Positions 46,971-56,995 of a DNA stretch of 64,000 nt are shown here, in pieces. Both the position numbers and the translations under genes were made by a program. The notes under the pieces were generated by a model. That model made no database searches. It saw nothing but the letters and a program-made list of their open reading frames with translations, and was not told the DNA's origin. The stretch is taken from contig NZ_JAMXFJ010000008.1 of assembly GCF_025460805.1 (NCBI RefSeq), positions 169,308 through 233,307 of the forward strand. The letters are read 5' to 3'. The stretch is from Microvirga sesbaniae (GTDB lineage: Bacteria > Pseudomonadota > Alphaproteobacteria > Rhizobiales > Beijerinckiaceae). The number at the start of each line of letters is the position of its first letter. Within the stretch, counting starts at the first letter, position 1.

Positions 46971-48898
<1,928 letters not shown>

Positions 48899-48927
48899 GA
48901 GCGCCTCCCCATCGAATCCATGAAACA

Positions 48928-48962
48928 GAGGAGCCCGCGACCGGCATGGCCGCGGGCTCCTC
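48928..48962 (-). promoter_or_regulatory. Intercistronic stem-loop between binding-protein and permease genes
   Basis: GAGGAGCCCGCG and CGCGGGCTCCTC form a perfect 12-bp stem with an 11-nt loop, beginning 9 nt after the binding-protein stop codon on the minus strand. There is no U tract. Placed as in malE-malF-type operons, it should protect the upstream mRNA from 3' decay and reduce permease expression. Confidence 0.7.
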
Positions 48963-48971
48963 AGAATTGCT

Positions 48972-49913
48972 TCAGCGAATGCCCTTGGCGGACAGGTCGA
49001 TCACCTGGCTGGCCTTTTCCTTGGTGATCAGGTTCGGGCCGGACGGCACGTTGCCGCCGGGCATGAGGCCATACTTGGCGTAGTTGGCCAGGAACACCAC
49101 GGGCAGGTAGCCCTGCAGGTATTGCTGCTGGTCGATGGCGAAGACCGCTTCGCCGGCCGCCACGGACTTGAGGAACCCGGCCGACATGTCGAACGTGGCG
49201 ACCCGGATGGCGCCGGTCTTGCCGGCTTCCTTGACGGCCGCGACCGAGGGCTCGCCCGCGGTGCCGGCGCCGAGCGCCAGGACCGTGTCGACCGAGGCGT
49301 CGGCCGAGATGGCAGCCTTCACCTTGGCGCGGACATCGGCCGGATCGTTCGTGACCGGCAGGACCGTCACCTTGCCGCCGAAGCCTTCCGTGAAGCCCTT
49401 GCAGCGCAGGTCGAGCGACACGTTGCCGACCTCCTGGTTCACGCACAGGCCGACCTTGCCGCCCATCTCCTTGAGCTTGGCGCCGGCGATGCGTCCGGCC
49501 TCGACTTCGTCCTGGCCCACATGGAGCTGCGCGCCGAGCTTCTTCGAGACGTCGGAGCCCGAATTCATGGAGATCACCGGAATGCCGGCCGCGACCGCCT
49601 TCTGGATCGACGGGCCGAGCGCCGAGGCATCGGGGATCGACACGATGAGGCCGGCGGGCTTCTGGTTGACGGCCGCGTCGATGAGCTGGGCCATGGCGAC
49701 CATGTCGAAGGTCTCGGGCGCCCGGTAATCGACCTGGACCTTCATGTCCTGGCCGCCGGCCGCCACGCCGTTCTTGACCACCGACCAGAACGGATCGTTG
49801 GCCTGACCGTGGCTGACGACGATGATGCGAGTGTTCTGCTGCGCCGCAACCGGGGCGGCGGCCGCAAAGGTCAGGGCTGCCGCGGCAGCCAGACCGATGA
49901 TGATGGATTTCAT
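48972..49913 (-). CDS. Sugar ABC transporter substrate-binding protein; probable inositol-binding protein
   Basis: A 313-residue periplasmic protein of the ribose-binding (Peripla_BP_4) type. A Sec signal peptide (KSIIIGLAAAAALTFAAAAP, cleaved after VAA) is followed by TRIIVVSHGQANDPFWSVVK. Ligand-pocket segments are GLIVSIPDASALGPSIQKAV, VISMNSGSD and GQDEVEAGRIAGAKLKEMGG. ATG 49913 was picked for the signal peptide; a long in-frame extension upstream is not credible. Gene position, divergent from an IolR-type repressor with one operator between them, points to inositol. First gene of the importer operon. Confidence 0.88.
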   Translation of the reverse strand: MKSIIIGLAAAAALTFAAAAPVAAQQNTRIIVVSHGQANDPFWSVVKNGVAAGGQDMKVQVDYRAPETFDMVAMAQLIDAAVNQKPAGLIVSIPDASALGPSIQKAVAAGIPVISMNSGSDVSKKLGAQLHVGQDEVEAGRIAGAKLKEMGGKVGLCVNQEVGNVSLDLRCKGFTEGFGGKVTVLPVTNDPADVRAKVKAAISADASVDTVLALGAGTAGEPSVAAVKEAGKTGAIRVATFDMSAGFLKSVAAGEAVFAIDQQQYLQGYLPVVFLANYAKYGLMPGGNVPSGPNLITKEKASQVIDLSAKGIR

Positions 49914-50111
49914 GCTCTTCCTCCCAGATGGTTCTCCCGCGAGCGCCGCAACGCCTGTGCGCTGCGGCAATCGCCGCGGCCTTGCCGCTTGCCTTGGCGG
50001 GCAGAGAGAAAACAAATGAGCCGAAGGGCGAATCACCGTCCGCACAGCGTTCCCTCTGCCGATCCGATCGTCCGCCGAAACGGAACGTCAGAACCTTTTT
50101 TGTTTCTATAT

Positions 50112-50127
50112 TGGAATTTTTATTCCA
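50112..50127. promoter_or_regulatory. IolR-type operator between importer operon and iolR
   Basis: The perfect palindrome TGGAAT-TTTT-ATTCCA contains GGAA-N6-TTCC, the motif established for Sinorhizobium meliloti IolR. It lies 48 nt before the iolR start and 199 nt before the binding-protein start, in an AT-rich stretch unusual for this region. It would allow autoregulation and control of the importer. Confidence 0.8.
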
Positions 50128-50174
50128 TTTTTGTAGGATCGGGTCAAGGCCGATCTGGCGTCGAGAGGCCTGCG

Positions 50175-51038
50175 ATGGGAACCGAGGACAGCATGGGCAG
50201 CGCGGAAGCGGCGGTGGCGGAAACGCCGGACGATTATGACGGCCTTCGCGTGCTCCTGCTCAGTCGCCGCGAGGCCATGCCGAAGCGCCTGAAGCAGATT
50301 GCCGCCTTCGCCCTCGAGCACCCGGAGGACATGGCGTTTGGAACGGTCGCGGGCATCGCCGAGCATGCCGGTGTGCAGCCCTCCACCCTGGTGCGCTTCG
50401 CCAAGAGCCTCGGCTACGACGGCTTCTCCCATCTGCAGCAGATCTTCCGGGACCGTCTGCGGGAGCGGTTTCCGGATTATCGCGAGCGGCTCCGCAGCCT
50501 GCGCGATGCCGATGGGCATCATGTTCATGCGATATCCCTGCTCGACGGTTTCACCAGTGCGGCGGCCGTTTCCCTGGAGCGGATGCGGGCCTCCGTGCGC
50601 CCCGAGGAGCTGGCCCGCGCCATCGAGACCCTGGCAAAGGCCGATACCGTCTACCTTCTCGGCGCCCGGCGGGTGTTCCCGGTCATCGCCTATTGCGCCT
50701 ATGCCTTCGGAAAGCTCGGCATCCGGGCCATCCTCATCGACCATGTCGGACAGCTCGGACCCGAGCAGCTCGCCATCGCGACCAAGCGTGACGCCGTTCT
50801 GGCGATCAGCTTCACGCCCTATGCGCCGGTCACGGCCGATCTCGCGGCGGCGGCCGCGCAGCGCGACGTGCCGGTGGTCGCGATCACCGATTCGGCCTTC
50901 AGCCCGCTGGTGACGAATGCCGATGTCTGGCTCGAAGTCGCGGAAGCGGATTTCGGCGCCTTCCGGTCGCTCTCCGCCTCGTTCGCCCTGGCCATGGCGC
51001 TCGCCGTCGGCACGGCGGAGAAGCGGGCGGAGAGCTGA
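50175..51038 (+). CDS. iolR: RpiR/MurR family transcriptional regulator, IolR
   Basis: A 287-residue repressor. The N-terminal HTH_6 domain (about 25-105) has RLKQIAAFALEHPEDMAFGT and VQPSTLVRFAKSLGYDGFSH. The C-terminal SIS domain (about 130-270) binds a sugar phosphate (ADTVYLLGARRVFPVIAYCA, AISFTPYAPVTADLAAAAAQ). ATG 50175 follows GAGAGG; a long upstream in-frame extension crosses the control region and is rejected. It is surrounded by inositol genes on both sides, and GGAA-N6-TTCC operators sit before it and before iolC/iolG. The inducer is expected to be a phosphorylated inositol intermediate, as in the family. Confidence 0.9.
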   Translation: MGTEDSMGSAEAAVAETPDDYDGLRVLLLSRREAMPKRLKQIAAFALEHPEDMAFGTVAGIAEHAGVQPSTLVRFAKSLGYDGFSHLQQIFRDRLRERFPDYRERLRSLRDADGHHVHAISLLDGFTSAAAVSLERMRASVRPEELARAIETLAKADTVYLLGARRVFPVIAYCAYAFGKLGIRAILIDHVGQLGPEQLAIATKRDAVLAISFTPYAPVTADLAAAAAQRDVPVVAITDSAFSPLVTNADVWLEVAEADFGAFRSLSASFALAMALAVGTAEKRAES

Positions 51039-51067
51039 AAGGCTCTCGCCTCCCGCGCGATATGAGA

Positions 51068-51087
51068 AAGGGCGCCGCAGCGCCCTT
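51068..51087. terminator. Bidirectional stem-loop between iolR and iolG
   Basis: AAGGGCGC and GCGCCCTT form an 8-bp stem with a CGCA loop in the 54-nt gap between two convergent genes. Symmetric A/T ends make it usable from either side, though the U tracts are only two bases. Confidence 0.6.
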
Positions 51088-51092
51088 GCCGT

Positions 51093-52082
51093 TTACAGCC
51101 GGACCGGTTTTCCGCTCTGCGCCGACTCCGTCGCGGCATCGGCTAGGCGCTGGGCCATGAGACCGTCCCGGCCGGTGGGGTCACACGGCTTGCCGTCGCG
51201 GATCGCGTTCAGGAACGTGGCGAGTTCGTCCCGATAGGCTTCGGCGTAGCGCTCCAGGAAGAAGTCCTGCACCGGATCGGCGGTGATGCCCGACGCATTC
51301 GCCACCTCGACCGTGGTGCGGTGGATGTTGCCGGCACGGATCATGCCCTTAGACCCATGAACCTCGATGCGCTGGTCGTAGCCGTAGGTGGCGCGGCGGG
51401 AATTGGAGATCTGCACGATCCGGCCCTTGGCGGTCTTCAGCATGACGGCGGCGGTGTCGACGTCGCCCGCCTGGCCGATCGCCGGATCAACGAGGGACGA
51501 GCCGACCGCATGGACCTCCACCGGCTCGTCGCCCAGCAGCAGGAACCGGGCCATGTCGAGATCGTGGATCATCATGTCCCGGAACAGGCCGCCGGAGGTT
51601 GCGATGTAGCTCACCGGCGGCGGGCCGGGATCGCGGGAGAGGATCGTGACCAGTTCCACCTCGCCCACTTCGCCGTCGGCGAGACGACGGCGCAGCGATG
51701 CGAAATTCGGGTCGAAGCGTCGGTTGAAGCCGATCATCAGCGGCGTGCCGGCCTTCTCGACCGCGGCGAGACACGCCTCGATGCGCGCGCTCGACAGATC
51801 GACCGGCTTCTCGCAGAATACCGCCTTGCCGGCGCGCGCGCCCCGCTCGATCAAGTCGGCATGAGTGGTGGTCGGCGTGCAGACCAGGATCGCGTCCACG
51901 TCGGAACGCTCGACGATCGTGTCGAGCGACGCAACCTCGGCTCCGGTGGAGGCCGCCAGATCCTGCGCGGCGGGCGCATGCGGGTCGGCCACCGCCACGA
52001 GACGGGCGCCGGGATGGCTGGCGGCGTTGCGCCCGTGAATGCGGCCGATGCGGCCAGCGCCCAATACGGCGATTCTGATCAT
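51093..52082 (-). CDS. iolG: myo-Inositol 2-dehydrogenase
   Basis: A 329-residue NAD-dependent enzyme oxidising myo-inositol to 2-keto-myo-inositol, the first pathway step. The Rossmann motif is IAVLGAGRIGRIHGRNAASH. EKP is in GKAVFCEKPVDLSSARIEAC, and the catalytic Asp/His region is GGLFRDMMIHDLDMARFLL. The DPGPPPVSYIATSGGLFRDM block and NSRRATYGYDQRIEVHGSKG are hallmarks of IolG/IdhA (about 330 residues). The gene is divergent from iolC, and two operators lie in the 144-bp gap. Confidence 0.93.
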   Translation of the reverse strand: MIRIAVLGAGRIGRIHGRNAASHPGARLVAVADPHAPAAQDLAASTGAEVASLDTIVERSDVDAILVCTPTTTHADLIERGARAGKAVFCEKPVDLSSARIEACLAAVEKAGTPLMIGFNRRFDPNFASLRRRLADGEVGEVELVTILSRDPGPPPVSYIATSGGLFRDMMIHDLDMARFLLLGDEPVEVHAVGSSLVDPAIGQAGDVDTAAVMLKTAKGRIVQISNSRRATYGYDQRIEVHGSKGMIRAGNIHRTTVEVANASGITADPVQDFFLERYAEAYRDELATFLNAIRDGKPCDPTGRDGLMAQRLADAATESAQSGKPVRL

Positions 52083-52118
52083 GTTTCCCCCTGATCCTTT
52101 GCCGGCTTACGGAGAATT

Positions 52119-52134
52119 TGGAATTGATATTCCA
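52119..52134. promoter_or_regulatory. IolR-type operator 1 in the iolG-iolC divergent region
   Basis: The perfect palindrome TGGAAT-TGAT-ATTCCA has the same arms as the site at 50112 and fits GGAA-N6-TTCC. It lies 37 nt before the iolG start and about 93 nt before iolC. Confidence 0.82.
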
Positions 52135-52148
52135 GCATAAGGTGCTAA

Positions 52149-52164
52149 TAGAATAAACATTCTA
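52149..52164. promoter_or_regulatory. IolR-type operator 2 in the iolG-iolC divergent region
   Basis: TAGAAT-AAAC-ATTCTA is a perfect palindrome differing from the consensus by one symmetric base change (AGAA-N6-TTCT). Its centre is exactly 30 bp from that of operator 1, about three helical turns, which suits cooperative binding on one DNA face. It is 63 nt before iolC. Confidence 0.72.
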
Positions 52165-52226
52165 TAACGGCAAGAGCCGAACGAGGCTCTCACACGGTTT
52201 ACAAGACCGGAAGCGGGAGGAACAGC

Positions 52227-54152
52227 ATGAAGCCGGGCCTGGATGTGATCACCATTGGTCGCGCTTCGGTCGATCTCTACGGCCAGCAGGTGGGCGGACG
52301 GCTGGAGGACATGGCCTCCTTCTCCAAGGCTGTCGGCGGATGTCCGGCGAACATCGCCATCGGGGCGGCCCGGCTCGGGCTGAAGTCGGGCCTGATCACC
52401 CGGGTCGGCGACGAGGCCATGGGTGGCTTCATCCGCGAACAGATGGAGCGCGAAGGCGTCACCACGGCCGGCATCGTCACAGACAGGGAGCGGCTGACCG
52501 CCCTCGTGATCCTGGGCGTCCGCGATCAGGACTCCTTTCCCCTGATCTTCTATCGCGACAACTGCGCCGACATGGCGCTCAACGAGGATGACATCGACGA
52601 GGGCTTCGTCGCCTCGGCGGCCGCCATCGTCGTGACAGGCACGCACTTCTCGCGGGAGACGACCGCCGCCGCGCAGAAGAAGGCAATCCGGATCGCCAAG
52701 GCGAACGGCCGCAAGGTGGTGTTCGACGTGGATTACCGCCCCAACCTCTGGGGCCTCCTCGGTCATGGCGCGGGAGAATCCCGCTACGTGCGCTCCGATG
52801 CGGTGACCGAGCACCTGACGCCGATCCTTGCCGATTGCGATCTCGTGGTTGGCACGGAGGAGGAACTGCACATCGCGGGCGGGTCCGAGGACACGCTGTC
52901 CGCCATCCGGGCCATCCGGGCCATCTCGAAGGCCACCATCGTGTGCAAGCGCGGTCCCATGGGCTGTGTGGTGTTCCCGGGAGACATTCCGGTATCCCTC
53001 GACGACGGCGTGAAGGGGCCCGGCTTCCCGGTCGAGGTCTATAACGTGCTCGGTGCCGGCGACGCCTTCCTGTCGGGGTTCCTGCGCGGCTGGCTGAAGG
53101 ACGAGCCGCTCGAGACGTGCTGCGCCTATGCCAATGCGAGCGGCGCCTTCGCGGTGTCGCGCCTGCTCTGCTCGCCCGAGATCCCGACATTCCCGGAGCT
53201 GCAGCACTTCCTGAAGACCGGGAGCCCCCACAGGGCCCTGCGCTTCGACCAGGACATCAACCACATCCATTGGGCGACGACGCGCCGGCCTCAAGCCGAT
53301 ACGCTCATGGCGCTTGCCATCGACCATCGCATGCAGCTGGAGGCGATGGCGAAGGAGATCAGCGCGCCGGTCGAGCGCATTCCCGACTTCAAGGTGCTCG
53401 CCGTCGAGGCGGCGGCCCGGGTGGCCGACGGGCGCTCCGGCTTCGGCATGCTGATCGACGGGACCTATGGCCGCGAGGCGCTGTTTCGCGCCGCCGATCA
53501 CCCGTTCTGGATCGGAAGGCCGGTGGAGCTGCCGGGCTCGCGCCCCCTCGACTTCGAGGGCGGCGGCTCGCTCGGCGCCAGGCTCGTGGAATGGCCGGTC
53601 GGACACACCATCAAATGCCTGTGCTTCTACCACCCGGACGATCCGCCGGAGCTGAAGGAGCGCCAGGAGCGCGATCTGCTGCGCCTGTACGATGCAGCGC
53701 GTCGCATCGGTCGGGAACTGCTGGTCGAAATCATCGCGGGCAAGCATGGGCTGCTTCAGACCGATACGGTGGCGGGCATCCTGCAGCGGCTCTACGATCT
53801 CGGCATCAGGCCCGACTGGTGGAAGCTCGAACCGCAGCGGGACGAAGCCGCCTGGCATGCCATCGGGGCGGTCATCACCCGCAACGACCCCTATTGCCGC
53901 GGGATCGTGCTGCTTGGCCTCGAGGCGCCCGAGAGCGAATTGGAAGCCGCCTTCGCGGCCGCCGCCAAGGAGCCGCAGGTGAAGGGCTTTGCGGTCGGCC
54001 GCACCATCTTCAACGATGCGGCCCGGCGGTGGCTCAGGGGCGAGATCTCGGATGAAGCCGCCGTCAGCGACATGGCCTCCCGCTTCCAGCGCCTCGTCGA
54101 CGCGTGGCAGCGCGTCTCGGGCCAGGCGAAAGCCGCCTCATACCAAGGATGA
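52227..54152 (+). CDS. iolC: Bifunctional 5-dehydro-2-deoxygluconokinase / DUF2090 aldolase-like protein
   Basis: A 641-residue fusion. Residues 1-320 are a PfkB kinase that phosphorylates 5-dehydro-2-deoxygluconate: the opening DVITIGRASVDLYGQQVGGR and AVGGCPANIAIGAARLGLKS are IolC-specific, and the anion hole/base region is NVLGAGDAFLSGFLRGWLKD. Residues about 330-641 are DUF2090 (MALAIDHRMQLEAMAKEISA, VLAVEAAARVADGRSGFGML, WWKLEPQRDEAAWHAIGAVI), a TIM-barrel aldolase-like domain expected to supply the IolJ step. GGGAGGAAC precedes the ATG. First gene of iolCDEB. Confidence 0.92.
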   Translation: MKPGLDVITIGRASVDLYGQQVGGRLEDMASFSKAVGGCPANIAIGAARLGLKSGLITRVGDEAMGGFIREQMEREGVTTAGIVTDRERLTALVILGVRDQDSFPLIFYRDNCADMALNEDDIDEGFVASAAAIVVTGTHFSRETTAAAQKKAIRIAKANGRKVVFDVDYRPNLWGLLGHGAGESRYVRSDAVTEHLTPILADCDLVVGTEEELHIAGGSEDTLSAIRAIRAISKATIVCKRGPMGCVVFPGDIPVSLDDGVKGPGFPVEVYNVLGAGDAFLSGFLRGWLKDEPLETCCAYANASGAFAVSRLLCSPEIPTFPELQHFLKTGSPHRALRFDQDINHIHWATTRRPQADTLMALAIDHRMQLEAMAKEISAPVERIPDFKVLAVEAAARVADGRSGFGMLIDGTYGREALFRAADHPFWIGRPVELPGSRPLDFEGGGSLGARLVEWPVGHTIKCLCFYHPDDPPELKERQERDLLRLYDAARRIGRELLVEIIAGKHGLLQTDTVAGILQRLYDLGIRPDWWKLEPQRDEAAWHAIGAVITRNDPYCRGIVLLGLEAPESELEAAFAAAAKEPQVKGFAVGRTIFNDAARRWLRGEISDEAAVSDMASRFQRLVDAWQRVSGQAKAASYQG

Positions 54153-54230
54153 AGCCCGTGGAAGGCTCCGTCCTCTTCCCATGAACGCGAAAACCTGAAC
54201 ACCTTGCGACGCCATTCGAGAGGTACACGT

Positions 54231-56078
54231 ATGAGCACGATCCGCCTGACCATGGCGCAAGCCGTCGCCCGCTTCCTGACCGCCCAGAAGACGGAGATCG
54301 ACGGAGAGATCCTGCCGCTCTTCGGCGGTGTCTGGGCCATCTTCGGACACGGCAACGTGGCGGGCATGGGCGAAGCCCTGCACGGGGTGCGCGACCAGTT
54401 CCCGACCTACCGGGCCCATAACGAGCAGGGCATGGCGCATGCGGCCATCGCCTTCGCCAAGGCCTCGCGGCGGCGGCGCATGATGGCCTGCACCACGTCC
54501 ATCGGGCCCGGCGCCACCAACATGGTGACGGCCGCCGCCGTCGCCCATGTGAACCGCCTGCCGGTGCTGCTCCTCCCGGGCGACGTTTTCGCCAACCGCA
54601 GGCCGGATCCGGTGCTGCAGCAGATCGAGAGCTTTGCCGACGGCACGATCTCGGCAAACGACTGCTTCCGGCCGGTCTCCCGCTATTTCGACCGCATCAC
54701 CCGCCCTGAGCAGATCATTCCCGCGCTCCAGCGCGCCATGTCGGTCCTCACGGATCCGGCCGAATGCGGCCCGGCGACGCTTGCCCTCTGCCAGGACACG
54801 CAGGCCGAGGCCTACGATTACCCGGAGAGCTTCTTCGCGGAGAAGATCTGGACGCCGCGCCGGATCCGTCCCGACGAGACGGAGCTCGCCCAGGCGGCCG
54901 AGCTTATCCGCAAGTCCAGGAAGCCCTTCATCGTGGCGGGCGGCGGCGTTCTCTATTCGGGCGCCGAGAGCGCCCTGGCGGATTTCGCGCAGAAACACGG
55001 TCTTGCGGTGGGTGAGACGCAGGCCGGCAAGTCGAGCCTGCCTCACGACCACCCGGCCAATCTCGGCGCCATCGGCGTGACCGGGACGGGCGCCGCCAAT
55101 GCCTTCGCCGAAGACGCCGACGTGGTGATCGCGGTGGGCACGCGCCTGCAGGACTTCACCACGGGCTCATGGGCCCTGTTCAGAAACCCGAAGCGGCGGA
55201 TCGTGGGCCTCAACGTACAGGCCTTCGACGCGACCAAGCACAATGCGGCTCCGCTCGTGGCCGACGCGCGCGTCGGGCTCGAGGAATTGAGCCGCGCGCT
55301 TGGCGGCTGGAAGGCGCCGGAAGATCAGGCGGTCAAAGCCCGCGACGAGAAGGCCCGCTGGTTCGATGCCGCGGCCCGCTACACGGACCCGACCAACGTG
55401 GAGCTTCCGTCGGACGCGCAGGTGATCGGCGCGGTGCAGCGCGCCTCATCGCCGACCGACGTGGTGGTTTGCGCGGCCGGCGGCCTGCCTGGCGAGCTGC
55501 ACAAGCACTGGAAGGCGAGCGCGGCGCTGGGCTACCATATGGAATACGGCTATTCCTGCATGGGCTACGAGATCGCAGGCGGGCTCGGCGTCAAGATGGC
55601 GGATCCCTCCCGCGAGGTGATCGTGATGGTGGGCGACGGTTCCTACCTCATGATGAATTCGGAGCTCGCCACCTCCGTCATGCTGGGGCATAAGCTCACC
55701 GTCGTGCTGCTCGACAATCGCGGCTATGGCTGCATCAACCGCCTGCAGCGCGCCACCGGCGGAGAGAGCTTCAACAACCTGCTGCAGCACACCAACCACG
55801 TGACTCTGCCCGAGATCGACTTTGCCGCCCACGCGGCCGGGCTCGGCGCGCGATCCGTCAAGGTGAAGGGCATCGGCGAGCTGGAGGATGCGCTCAAGAA
55901 GGCGCGCAGCGCGGACCGCAGCACCGTCATCGTCATCGACACCGATCCCCTCGCTTCGACCGACGCCGGCGGCCATTGGTGGGACGTGGCGGTGCCGGAA
56001 GTGTCGGTGCGCGAGCAGGTCAACAAAGCCCGCAGGGATTATGAAACGGCCCTCGCCACGCAGCGCGTGGGCGATTGA
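54231..56078 (+). CDS. iolD: 3D-(3,5/4)-trihydroxycyclohexane-1,2-dione hydrolase
   Basis: A 615-residue ThDP enzyme that opens the ring of the diketo intermediate. Landmarks are TMAQAVARFLTAQKTEIDGE, then LFGGVWAIFGHGNVAGMGEA, and RAHNEQGMAHAAIAFAKASR with the catalytic glutamate. The pyrophosphate motif is MVGDGSYLMMNSELATSVML...LLDNRGYGCINRLQ (described by its GDG and DN ends). Length matches IolD (about 615-640). ATG 54231 was chosen because GAGAGG lies 7 nt upstream and MSTIRLTMAQA is the family start. Second gene of the operon, 78 nt after iolC. Confidence 0.94.
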   Translation: MSTIRLTMAQAVARFLTAQKTEIDGEILPLFGGVWAIFGHGNVAGMGEALHGVRDQFPTYRAHNEQGMAHAAIAFAKASRRRRMMACTTSIGPGATNMVTAAAVAHVNRLPVLLLPGDVFANRRPDPVLQQIESFADGTISANDCFRPVSRYFDRITRPEQIIPALQRAMSVLTDPAECGPATLALCQDTQAEAYDYPESFFAEKIWTPRRIRPDETELAQAAELIRKSRKPFIVAGGGVLYSGAESALADFAQKHGLAVGETQAGKSSLPHDHPANLGAIGVTGTGAANAFAEDADVVIAVGTRLQDFTTGSWALFRNPKRRIVGLNVQAFDATKHNAAPLVADARVGLEELSRALGGWKAPEDQAVKARDEKARWFDAAARYTDPTNVELPSDAQVIGAVQRASSPTDVVVCAAGGLPGELHKHWKASAALGYHMEYGYSCMGYEIAGGLGVKMADPSREVIVMVGDGSYLMMNSELATSVMLGHKLTVVLLDNRGYGCINRLQRATGGESFNNLLQHTNHVTLPEIDFAAHAAGLGARSVKVKGIGELEDALKKARSADRSTVIVIDTDPLASTDAGGHWWDVAVPEVSVREQVNKARRDYETALATQRVGD

Positions 56079-56099
56079 TCAGGACAGAGGAAGACGAAC

Positions 56100-56984
56100 A
56101 TGACGATCCGTATCGGGGCCAATCCCATCGGCTGGTCCAATGACGACATGCCGGAACTCGGCGGCGAGACGCCCCTGGAGGTGTGCCTGGCAGAAGCCAA
56201 GGAGGCCGGGTTCGAGGGCATGGAGCTCGGCAACAAGTTTCCCCGCGCGCCGGAAGCGCTCAAGAAGGCGCTGGCGCCCTTCGGCCTCGCCTGCGTGTCG
56301 GGCTGGTATTCGGCCGAGCTGCTGACGCGCGACGCCGAAGCGGAGATGAAGGCGCTGCGCCCCCACCTGGATCTTCTCAAGAGCATGGGCTCGAACGTGC
56401 TCGTCTTCGCCGAGACCTCCAACGCTATCCATGGCGACCGCTCAAAGCCCCTGTCGCAGCGCCCGGTCATGCGGGACGGCGATTGGGCCGAGTTCGGGCG
56501 CCGTATCACGGAGGTTGCCGAGCGAACCCTGCAGGAGGGCGTGCGCGTCGTCTATCACCATCACATGGGCACGATCGTGGAATCGGAGGCCGACATCGAC
56601 GCCTTCATGCGTTTCACGGGCGAGGCCGTGCACCTCCTGCTCGACACGGGCCATGCCACCTGGGGCGGCGCGGATCCGGCCGCGCTCGCCCGTCGCTACC
56701 GCAGCCGCATCAGCCATGTGCACACGAAGGACGTCCGCAAGGACGTGATGAGGACGTCGCAGGCGCGGGGCTGGAGCTTCCTCGATTCCGTCATCGAAGG
56801 CGTCTACACCGTACCGGGCGACGGCATGGTGGATTTCGTTTCCGTGTTCAAGGAACTGCCGGGCTACAGCGGCTGGGTGGTGATCGAGGCGGAGCAGGAT
56901 CCGAAGAAGGCGCATCCGCTGACCTATGCCAAGATGGGCTATGCCAATCTGACCCGGTTCCTCAAGGAAGCCGGCCTGCGATAA
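56100..56984 (+). CDS. iolE: myo-Inosose-2 dehydratase
   Basis: A 294-residue TIM-barrel enzyme that removes water from 2-keto-myo-inositol. It opens IRIGANPIGWSNDDMPELGG, the diagnostic IolE start, and carries metal and acid-base residues in FAETSNAIHGDRSKPLSQRP, VRVVYHHHMGTIVESEADID, LLLDTGHATWGGADP and WVVIEAEQDPKKAHPLTYAK. It starts 21 nt after iolD with AGAGGAAG as ribosome binding site. Confidence 0.95.
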   Translation: MTIRIGANPIGWSNDDMPELGGETPLEVCLAEAKEAGFEGMELGNKFPRAPEALKKALAPFGLACVSGWYSAELLTRDAEAEMKALRPHLDLLKSMGSNVLVFAETSNAIHGDRSKPLSQRPVMRDGDWAEFGRRITEVAERTLQEGVRVVYHHHMGTIVESEADIDAFMRFTGEAVHLLLDTGHATWGGADPAALARRYRSRISHVHTKDVRKDVMRTSQARGWSFLDSVIEGVYTVPGDGMVDFVSVFKELPGYSGWVVIEAEQDPKKAHPLTYAKMGYANLTRFLKEAGLR

Positions 56985-56995
56985 GGAAGAAAGCG

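Noticed and set aside
50082..50095. Second IolR site before iolR (GGAACGTCAGAACC)
   Set aside because: Only the left half (GGAA) matches; the right half is AACC, not TTCC.
49122..50174. Upstream extension of IolR to 638 residues
   Set aside because: It runs antisense through the binding-protein gene and across the operator; ATG 50175 has a ribosome binding site and gives the family length.
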